Part shown: piece by piece, positions 5,635 through 10,396 of the stretch
Layout of the letters: the number at the start of each line of letters is the position of its first letter
Position numbering within the stretch: position 1 is the stretch's first letter
DNA from: Desulfobacca acetoxidans
GTDB taxonomy: Bacteria > Desulfobacterota > Desulfobaccia > Desulfobaccales > 0-14-0-80-60-11
Length of the DNA: 10,396 bases
Direction: 5' to 3'
NCBI GenBank assembly: GCA_022736495.1
Contig: DZCR01000117.1
Location: 1 to 10,396 of the forward strand
Position numbers and translations under genes: made by a program
Notes under the pieces: generated by a model
Database searches by the model: none
What the model was told of the DNA's origin: nothing
What the model saw: only the letters and a program-made list of their open reading frames with translations

Positions 5635-5925
5635 TTAGGATTCTTTTTTCAGTTCGTCGATTTCGGATTTCAGGCGGTCAACTTCCGCCTTATATTTTTC
5701 CACTTCGGCTTCGCTCACCTTGGGAGGCTCATAAGCCGGGGTTTCAGGTTTCTTAAAGAACTTATCTTTGGTTTCTTCGAAGCCTAGATACACGGCCAGA
5801 GCACCACCCAGAAGAAGTATCAAGGGAAGGCCCCCAGCCAGCAGGCCCAGGAACTGCTTCCACCATAAACCAAGGCCAATCAATCCCAGCGCCACTGCGA
5901 CCAGTCCGCCTACCAAAGCCGTCAT
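5635..5925 (-). CDS. Small two-helix membrane protein with coiled-coil tail, MamI-like
   Basis: This protein of about 96 residues has two hydrophobic helices (roughly 2-20 and 29-47), joined by a short WWKQFLGLLAG turn. A Lys/Glu-rich tail follows, whose last 30 residues (EAEVEKYKAEVDRLKSEIDEL) form clear heptads. The pattern LGLIGLGLWWKQFL then LPLILLLGGALAVYLG recalls MamI and related small proteins tied to magnetosome membranes, but that is memory of a pattern and not an alignment, and no other magnetosome genes are present. The longest frame begins at TTG 5931, but the strong AAGGAGG at 5934-5940 sits only two bases from that codon and 8 bases from ATG 5925, so ATG 5925 is the start. It converges on birA with a 14-base gap. 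Function unknown. Confidence 0.7.
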   Translation of the reverse strand: MTALVGGLVAVALGLIGLGLWWKQFLGLLAGGLPLILLLGGALAVYLGFEETKDKFFKKPETPAYEPPKVSEAEVEKYKAEVDRLKSEIDELKKES

Positions 5926-6029
5926 GCCCAAACCTCCTTACCCAAAATTAAGATTTCCAGCTCATCGCTGGGTTGGAACCACGATACTGCGCATAGCTTT
6001 TGATTACTACCAGAAAACCTAAGATTAAG

Positions 6030-6049
6030 CAAGGGAGATTTCAAGGGAG
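6030..6049 (+). promoter_or_regulatory. Direct repeat CAAGGGAG upstream of the dnaJ promoter
   Basis: CAAGGGAG occurs at 6030-6037 and again at 6042-6049, 12 bases apart, with neighbouring bases also similar (10 of 12 match). It lies about 58 bases upstream of the -35 box and could be a binding site for a dimeric activator. No function can be assigned from sequence alone. Confidence 0.25.
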
Positions 6050-6106
6050 TTTGGGTGGTTTAGAAGAATTATCCAATAAATATAAATTGTTATGCTTAAT
6101 AACGCC

Positions 6107-6134
6107 TTGACAAAAATTGGTCTGGACTTATAAT
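6107..6134 (+). promoter_or_regulatory. Consensus sigma-70 promoter of the dnaJ-like gene
   Basis: TTGACA (6107-6112) and TATAAT (6129-6134) both match the sigma-70 consensus perfectly, separated by 16 bases. Transcription would start near 6141, giving a leader of about 30 bases. Just upstream, GTTAT (6089-6093) and ATAAC (6099-6103) form a 5-bp inverted repeat that could be an operator. No sigma-32 type -10 (CCCCAT) is at the right distance and no CIRCE element is seen, so expression looks strong and housekeeping-type rather than heat-shock-specific. Confidence 0.85.
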
Positions 6135-6171
6135 GTAAAGCAAATTACCCCACGGGATGGTGAGCACTATC

Positions 6172-7107
6172 ATGGCGGAAATGGATTATTATCAAATTTT
6201 GGGAGTGAGCCGGGACGCCACTGCCGACGAGATCAAGAAAGCCTACCGCAAGCTGGCCATGAAGTACCATCCCGATAAAGCCAAGGGGGACAAGAAGCAG
6301 GCCGAAGAAAAGTTCAAGCAGATCAGCGAAGCTTACGCGGTGTTGAGCAATCCCGAGAAAAAGAAAGAATACGATGAGTTCGGCTCCCAGGCCTTTCGGA
6401 GTAAATTTTCCCAGGAAGACATCTTTAAGGGCTTCGATTTCAGCGAGGTCTTCGATTTTGGGATTTCCGATAACATCTTCAGTCGCATTTTTGGCGGGCT
6501 GGGGGGCGGCGGCCAGTCCCGGGGCCGGACGCGCGTCTTCCGGTACGGCGGGCCCGAAGGCTACCAAGGCCAGGTGCAGGCGCCCAAAGGCCAGGACCTC
6601 CAGATGGAAATGCCCATCACCCTCCATGAGATGGCCTTCGGCACCGAAAAACTGGTGAGTTTCAACCACAACGGCCAGGTGGAAAAGATCTCGGTGAAGA
6701 TTCCCCCCGGGTCTCTCCCGGGCAAGAAACTGCGCCTAACCGGCAAAGGCAGTGCCAGTCCCATGGGCGGGCAATCCGGCGATCTCTACGTCAAGCTGAA
6801 AGAGGTTGAACACCCGGTCTTCAAACGGGAAGGGCATGATCTCTATGTGGACCGGCGGATCAAATTTACCGAAGCCATTTTAGGCACCAAGGTGACGATT
6901 CCTACCCTGGACGGCAAAACCATGAGTCTGAAGGTGCCGCCGGGCACCCAGAGCCATACCAAGATGCGCCTCAAAAATTACGGCATCCCTGCGGCCAACG
7001 GTAAGACCCGGGGAGACCAGTTTGTCCGGATCATTGTGGAAACTCCTGCCAATCTTAACAAGAAGCAAAAGGCCCTCATGGAAGAACTGGCCAAAGAAGG
7101 GATTTAA
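6172..7107 (+). CDS. Type B (zinc-finger-less) DnaJ/CbpA-like co-chaperone
   Basis: This 311-residue J-domain protein would stimulate DnaK ATPase and deliver unfolded substrates. The J domain occupies residues 5-70 ([25 protein letters not shown]) with the essential HPD at 33-35. A Phe/Gly-rich region follows (about 70-125, with GGLGGGG), then two beta-sandwich substrate-binding domains containing [10 protein letters not shown] and VPPGTQ and ending in a short helical segment. The cysteine-rich zinc finger of true DnaJ is absent; there is no cysteine in the protein. This places it with CbpA/DjlA-like class B proteins. ATG 6172 is preferred, with GGTGAG 7 bases upstream; ATG 6157 adds five residues but lacks a ribosome site. 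The flavodiiron gene follows after 86 bases with no terminator seen, so co-transcription is possible. Confidence 0.93.
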   Translation: MAEMDYYQILGVSRDATADEIKKAYRKLAMKYHPDKAKGDKKQAEEKFKQISEAYAVLSNPEKKKEYDEFGSQAFRSKFSQEDIFKGFDFSEVFDFGISDNIFSRIFGGLGGGGQSRGRTRVFRYGGPEGYQGQVQAPKGQDLQMEMPITLHEMAFGTEKLVSFNHNGQVEKISVKIPPGSLPGKKLRLTGKGSASPMGGQSGDLYVKLKEVEHPVFKREGHDLYVDRRIKFTEAILGTKVTIPTLDGKTMSLKVPPGTQSHTKMRLKNYGIPAANGKTRGDQFVRIIVETPANLNKKQKALMEELAKEGI

Positions 7108-7193
7108 CGCCATTTCCGCTTTGCTTATAGTTAGTTATAACATTCATCCCGATATCGTATTGGTTTTTTCGCCAACTGCTAAACGAGGTTGAC

Positions 7194-8384
7194 ATGCCTA
7201 TAGAACTGGCTCCCAAAATTTATTGGGTGGGCGTCAATGATTGGACTATCCGGGACTTCCACGGCTACCTCACCGAAGATGGCTCAACCTACAACGCCTA
7301 TTTGATTGTCGACGAGCACATCACCCTCATCGATACGGTGAAAAAGGAATTCGTGCCCGAGATGTTGGCCCGGGTGGCCGAGATCGTGGACCCGGGCCAG
7401 ATCGACTATATCGTCTCCAACCACGTGGAGATGGATCATTCCGGGGGCTTGCCCCAAGTCATCGAACGGGTGCAGCCGGAAAAGATTTTCTGCTCGCCCA
7501 TGGGCAAAACCGGGCTGAACCGCCATTTTAAAAAGGAATGGCCTTTAGTCGAGGTCAAGACCGGCAGCGAACTGGCCACCGGGAGATATCATCTGACCTT
7601 CCTGGAAACCCCCATGCTTCACTGGCCGGATTCCATGATGACCTACCTCAAAGAGGCACAGATTTTGTTCTCCAGCGACACCTTCGGGGCCCACCACGCC
7701 TCCAGCGAGCGCTTCGACGACCACCTGCCCGATCTGCCCCTGGCCTATATCAGGCAACTGAAAAAGTACTATGCCAACATCCTGATGCCCTTCGGCGCCC
7801 TGGTCACCCAACTCTTTGCCAAGATTGCCCAATTGGGGCTGACATTCAAGATCATCGCCCCGGACCACGGGCTGATCTACCGGAAAAATATCGATACGAT
7901 CCTTTCCGCCTACCAGCGCTGGGGCGCGGGCACGGTGGAACGCAAAGGTCTGGTCATTTACGACACCATGTGGCACAGCACCGAACTGCTGGCGCAGGCC
8001 TTCACCCAGGGCCTGACGGATGCGGGGGTAGAGGCCCAGATGCACCACCTCAGGTGCACCCATCCCAGCGACGTTATCACCGAGGTCCTGGAGACCGGCC
8101 TGCTCCTGTTCGGCTCCCCCACCCTTAATAACCAAATGTTCCCCACCATGGCGCAGTTTTTGAATTACCTGAAGGGCCTGGCCCCCAAAAACAAAGCGGC
8201 CGCGGCCTTCGGCTCCTTCGGCTGGAGCGGCCAGGCGGTAGGCCTCATCACCCAGGAACTCCAGGCTATGAAACTCAACGTGGTCCACGAAGGCTTCAAG
8301 GTCAAATACATCCCCGACCCCGAAGAACTGGCCGCCGCCCGGTCCCTGGGGGAGAAGCTGGCAAGAGAGCACTTGGAGCTATAA
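7194..8384 (+). CDS. Flavodiiron protein (rubredoxin:oxygen/NO oxidoreductase type)
   Basis: This 396-residue class A flavodiiron protein would reduce oxygen to water, or nitric oxide to nitrous oxide, in the cytoplasm of anaerobes, taking electrons from rubredoxin. The N-terminal metallo-beta-lactamase-like domain carries all six iron ligands: H77, E79 and D81 in HVEMDH, H143 in MLHWPDS, D162 in FSSDTFG and H225 in APDHG. The C-terminal flavodoxin domain (from about 251) has an FMN phosphate loop, YDTMWHST, followed by GSPTLNNQMFP (about 305) and FGSFGWSGQAV (about 338). The length agrees with Desulfovibrio ROO (about 400 residues). There is no C-terminal rubredoxin or flavin reductase extension, and no rubredoxin gene beside it. 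ATG 7194 has GAGG 5 bases upstream. Oxygen versus NO preference cannot be told from sequence. Confidence 0.96.
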   Translation: MPIELAPKIYWVGVNDWTIRDFHGYLTEDGSTYNAYLIVDEHITLIDTVKKEFVPEMLARVAEIVDPGQIDYIVSNHVEMDHSGGLPQVIERVQPEKIFCSPMGKTGLNRHFKKEWPLVEVKTGSELATGRYHLTFLETPMLHWPDSMMTYLKEAQILFSSDTFGAHHASSERFDDHLPDLPLAYIRQLKKYYANILMPFGALVTQLFAKIAQLGLTFKIIAPDHGLIYRKNIDTILSAYQRWGAGTVERKGLVIYDTMWHSTELLAQAFTQGLTDAGVEAQMHHLRCTHPSDVITEVLETGLLLFGSPTLNNQMFPTMAQFLNYLKGLAPKNKAAAAFGSFGWSGQAVGLITQELQAMKLNVVHEGFKVKYIPDPEELAAARSLGEKLAREHLEL

Positions 8385-8431
8385 TTTTCATTAAGGCATC
8401 CTGGAATCTCTTAAGTGACGCGAATTAAGGC

Positions 8432-9210
8432 ATGAATATCACAATCATTCTGTCAATAATTAGCTTTATTGCTATCCTGACAATAATCACTCTCATTCGA
8501 ACGCGATACAGCAAATTCGAAATAAAACCAACCGATATCGTTCTTGCCTTAATTCCTATCGTCATTTATTTGTTAATCGCCGGCGAATTAAAAACACTTC
8601 AATATGGCGGATTAAGAATCGAAACTGCTTTTGTAGATGCTGCTAAGAAAGATATAGGCAACCAAGTTACTATAGTTAAAGGCCTGGAATCGCCTTTGCC
8701 GATAAGAGAAATAGAAATGCGGATGAAGGGGGGCTTGAGCAGATTCCTTTAATCATCAATGCAAAATCGGAGGGGCTCCAATTCCGTTTAGGTTATGGTG
8801 GTTATGCTGGATTTGCGATCATGAAATATTTGGCTGCTTTAAGCAGGACTCCCTTTTTTCAATACATAATTATCAATAATCAGGATGGAACGTTTTTTGG
8901 GATGAGCAACGGTCCGGACTTGTACAAACTCCTCTCAGGCACCTCTCCTCCTTTTTCCGCCAACGATGTTGCCACTAGGCTCAATAACTCCGATACTGAA
9001 TCAATAAAAAGGTTACCAGGATTTTTGTCAGTGAATAACGCAGTAAATAAGAACACAGAAAAAAGCCAAGCCCTGCAAAAAATGGAGAATCTCAATGTGG
9101 ACACCTTACCCGTAATAGGTAAAAATGGGAGGTTTGAAGGGGTAGTGAATCGTTCACGCTTAACCGCCAGTCTTCTCATTGATGTATCCCAGCAGTTAAA
9201 GAATAAGTGA
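8432..9210 (+). pseudogene. Membrane-anchored CBS-like protein, split by a frame change
   Basis: Two open frames make one gene when joined by a -1 shift. The first (8432-8752, 106 residues) has two membrane helices (about 3-23 and 36-51) and then a soluble part. The second is open in the -1 frame well before its first ATG (8821), reading EQIPLIINAKSEG from about 8737, and encodes what look like two CBS half-repeats: FFQYIIINNQDGTFFGM, and LQKMENLNVDTLPVIGKNGRFEGVV. CBS pairs sense adenosine nucleotides; the joined protein would have about 259 residues. The switch lies in a run of six G (8728-8733) forming GGGGGGC, which fits a -1 slippery site (zero-frame codons GGG GGC) but may equally be a lost base or a sequencing error. 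The gene is much more AT-rich than its neighbours, suggesting transfer. No convincing ribosome site was found. Confidence 0.65.
8728..8734 (+). other. GGGGGGC slippery run at the frame change
   Basis: The zero frame reads AAG GGG GGC here, so the heptamer G GGG GGC has the X XXY YYZ form and both tRNAs could re-pair one base back. The zero frame stops at 8750-8752, 16 bases later, while the -1 frame stays open to 9210. I see no strong downstream hairpin at the usual 5-9 base spacing, which weakens the programmed-frameshift reading against a simple indel in a homopolymer. Confidence 0.5.
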
Positions 9211-9264
9211 ACACACAGAAGCAGCTCGCCCCGCGAAATCCTCCCCAAAAGAATAGAGCAGCTC

Positions 9265-9921
9265 ATGACCAAATCATGGCCCCATATCCAGGAAGCCGCG
9301 GGTGACCTCCGCTATCTGCTTTCCCGCGGCTACCCTCGCGCTGCCGCCCTGACCCTGGTGGGGAACCGCTACAGCCTCGATCACACCGCCCGCCAACTCC
9401 TGCATCGGGGGGTCTTTGCCCCGGAGGTCGCGGCGGCCCGCCGGGCCAAACTGCGGCTGCTGCACGACCTGCCTGGCCTGCCCCTGGCCCTGGACGGCCA
9501 CAATGTCCTCATCACCCTGGAATGTGCCGCACGCCGCCTTCCCCTGGTGGTCGCAGACGACGGCTGGATTCGGGACGTGGGCCAGGTTTCCCGAGCCTTC
9601 CGGCCTTCCTCGGAAACCGATCAGGTCTTGGTGCTATTGGCCGATTATCTGTCCCAGCTTCCGATCGGTCCGCTCCAGGTCTTTTATGATGCTCCCCTGA
9701 GCTTCAGCGGCGAGTTGGCCCATCAGACCGAGACCCTGTGGGCCGCCCGGGGCCTGATAGTTCAGGGCCGGGCAGTGCCGGTGCCGGAGCGGGAGTTGGC
9801 CGGCTTTCCCGGGGCCATCGCCACCAGCGATACCGCCCTCATCGACGCTCACGAGCCGGTGGTGGACCTGGCCGGGGAGATCATCCGGCAACATCCCGAT
9901 TGGATCCTCATCAATCTATAA
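9265..9921 (+). CDS. DUF434/DUF5616 protein
   Basis: This 218-residue protein of unknown function matches a family I know from archaea and anaerobic bacteria. The N-terminal DUF434 part (about 10-65) is helical with DLRYLLSRGYPRAAALTLVGNRY and a basic end. The C-terminal part (about 70-218, DUF5616) contains LDGHNVLITLE, VVADDGWIRDVG, FYDAPLSFSGEL, AIATSDTALID and VVDLAGEII. The scattered conserved acidic residues (D73, the DD before GWIRD, D in FYDAP, D in TSD) would suit a metal-dependent nuclease-like fold such as the PIN/NYN group, but that is inference only. It has no signal peptide or membrane helix. The preceding gene ends 54 bases upstream and is of different composition, so they are probably not an ancestral operon. 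No clear ribosome site precedes the ATG. Confidence 0.75.
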   Translation: MTKSWPHIQEAAGDLRYLLSRGYPRAAALTLVGNRYSLDHTARQLLHRGVFAPEVAAARRAKLRLLHDLPGLPLALDGHNVLITLECAARRLPLVVADDGWIRDVGQVSRAFRPSSETDQVLVLLADYLSQLPIGPLQVFYDAPLSFSGELAHQTETLWAARGLIVQGRAVPVPERELAGFPGAIATSDTALIDAHEPVVDLAGEIIRQHPDWILINL

Positions 9922-10104
9922 ATGTCATCCTGAGTGGCTTTCCAAGAGCTTGTCCCCATAGGCTGTAGTCTGTGCCACCTGGTTGATTTTGACTGCGGAT
10001 CTGGACACCAGCAAGGAGTGTGCGGGCGAGGACCGCACTTGCCGAGTTTACCTGTCCCCCGTGACGAACCCCTAAAAAGTTCCAGAAAGTGGCCCTTCAG
10101 GGAC
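9922..10104. other. Intergenic region before the tRNA gene
   Basis: No gene is supported here. It begins with TGTCATCCTGAG (9923-9934), which resembles the left end of a dispersed repeat known from related genomes but without the rest of it. A short palindrome, CCCTTCAGGG, lies near 10093-10102. Confidence 0.4.
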
Positions 10105-10133
10105 TTGTCAAAAAAACGATTATGGATTATTTT
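10105..10133 (+). promoter_or_regulatory. Candidate promoter of the tRNA-Val gene
   Basis: TTGTCA (10105-10110; 5 of 6 consensus) is followed after 17 bases by TATTTT (10128-10133; 4 of 6). The predicted start, near 10140, is a few bases before the mature tRNA 5' end at 10145, a normal arrangement for a single tRNA gene. Confidence 0.5.
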
Positions 10134-10144
10134 ATCAGCAACAC

Positions 10145-10219
10145 GGGCGGTTAACTCAGCGGAAGAGTGCCATCCTCACACGGTGGAAGTCACTGGTTCA
10201 AATCCAGTACCGCCTACCA
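10145..10219 (+). tRNA. tRNA-Val (anticodon CAC)
   Basis: The 75-base cloverleaf folds completely. The acceptor GGGCGGT (10145-10151) pairs with ACCGCCT (10209-10215), with a G-T first pair. The D arm is ACTC/GAGT around AGCGGAA. The anticodon stem CCATC/GGTGG encloses loop CTCACAC, placing anticodon CAC at 10177-10179, which reads GUG (valine). The T arm is ACTGG/CCAGT with the canonical loop TTCAAAT. Discriminator A and CCA (10216-10219) are encoded. It is followed by an intrinsic terminator and appears to be a single-gene unit. Confidence 0.97.
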
Positions 10220-10227
10220 GTAAATTC

Positions 10228-10266
10228 AAGGGGTTACGGACTTTGGCCGTGACCCTTTTTTCTTTT
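10228..10266 (+). terminator. Intrinsic terminator after tRNA-Val
   Basis: A 12-pair stem (10228-10239 with 10247-10258, including two G-T pairs) closes a 7-base loop. Its core, GGGTTACGG facing CCGTGACCC, is followed by six T, one C and four T (10256-10266). This is a textbook Rho-independent terminator 8 bases after the tRNA CCA end. Confidence 0.92.
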
Positions 10267-10396
10267 CTAACTACCGACTTTCCAATCAATCTGTATTCGC
10301 GCACTCTATTGCTGACTACAGCCGCACCCGATAAATGACTCGCAGAAATCCCGATACATGGACTTGCGGCGAGGTCGTCTCAATTCCAAACAGTTG
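10267..10396. other. Right-end non-coding stretch
   Basis: No gene, tRNA or repeat is supported in the last 130 bases. No copy of the tRNA 3' end is seen here that would mark an integrated element. Confidence 0.4.

Noticed and set aside
6106..6152. Sigma-32 heat-shock promoter for the dnaJ-like gene
   Set aside because: CTTGAC is present, but the CCCCA sequence is about 36 bases away instead of 13-15; the sigma-70 boxes are perfect.
7113..7141. Promoter for the flavodiiron gene (TTTCCG, 17 bases, TATAAC)
   Set aside because: The -35 matches only 3 of 6 positions; too weak to list as a feature.
7545..8372. Long antisense open frame (275 codons) over the flavodiiron gene
   Set aside because: The plus strand has all catalytic residues of a flavodiiron protein; the antisense frame has no motifs and is a codon-bias shadow.
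9923..9934. TGTCATCCTGAG as a dispersed repeat copy
   Set aside because: Only about 12 bases match the repeat I remember and the palindromic half is missing, so it is too short to call.
9934..10338. Open frame running through the tRNA gene
   Set aside because: It translates straight through a perfect tRNA-Val cloverleaf and its terminator; no family features.
10145..10396. tRNA-Val as attachment site of an integrated element
   Set aside because: No integrase and no repeated tRNA 3' end within the window.
1..10396. CRISPR array or transposon with terminal repeats
   Set aside because: No regularly spaced repeats and no transposase or integrase frames were found on either strand.

Overview
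The window looks like chromosomal DNA from a GC-rich anaerobe, most likely a deltaproteobacterium (Desulfobacterota; a Desulfobacca- or Syntrophobacter-like lineage would fit). This rests on gene content: a flavodiiron oxygen/NO reductase, a radical SAM enzyme, a DUF434-family protein, an orphan ParA, and a CCCCCT-rich dispersed repeat that I associate with such genomes. No database search was possible, so the taxon is an inference. Most genes are very GC-rich (47 of 60 bases at 9421-9480), but one locus is clearly not (20 of 60 bases at 8521-8580).

Layout. On the minus strand, 8-1201 holds a two-gene operon: a ParA ATPase followed by a small coiled-coil protein with a duplicated NPLD motif. 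It looks like a positioning system for an unknown cargo. A 400-base region (1202-1601) with two inverted repeats separates it from a rightward BamE/SmpA-like lipoprotein (1602-2000). That gene converges on, and overlaps by 4 bases, a leftward radical SAM gene (1997-3139) with an unusual CX4CX2C motif. Divergent from the radical SAM gene is a rightward UbiA/MenA-like membrane protein (3294-4214). It has lost both aspartate-rich catalytic motifs and carries a palindromic repeat inserted in frame. Next come a small lipoprotein or membrane protein (4336-4626) and, overlapping it by 8 bases, the biotin ligase/repressor birA (4619-5620). A small two-helix membrane protein with a coiled-coil tail (5635-5925, minus) converges on birA.

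From 6107 there is a perfect-consensus sigma-70 promoter driving a zinc-finger-less DnaJ-type co-chaperone (6172-7107). A flavodiiron protein with all six iron ligands follows 86 bases later (7194-8384). At 8432-9210 lies an AT-rich, probably acquired gene for a membrane-anchored tandem-CBS-like protein, split by a -1 frame change at a GGGGGGC run. A DUF434/DUF5616 protein (9265-9921) follows, then tRNA-Val(CAC) with a plausible promoter and a strong intrinsic terminator.

How the genes fit together: there is no single pathway. The clearest partnership is ParA with its coiled-coil adaptor. DnaJ and the flavodiiron protein may be co-expressed as a stress module. The best candidates for something undescribed are the ParA/NPLD pair, the repeat-bearing and probably non-catalytic UbiA-like protein, the frameshifted CBS membrane protein, and the small MamI-like membrane protein.
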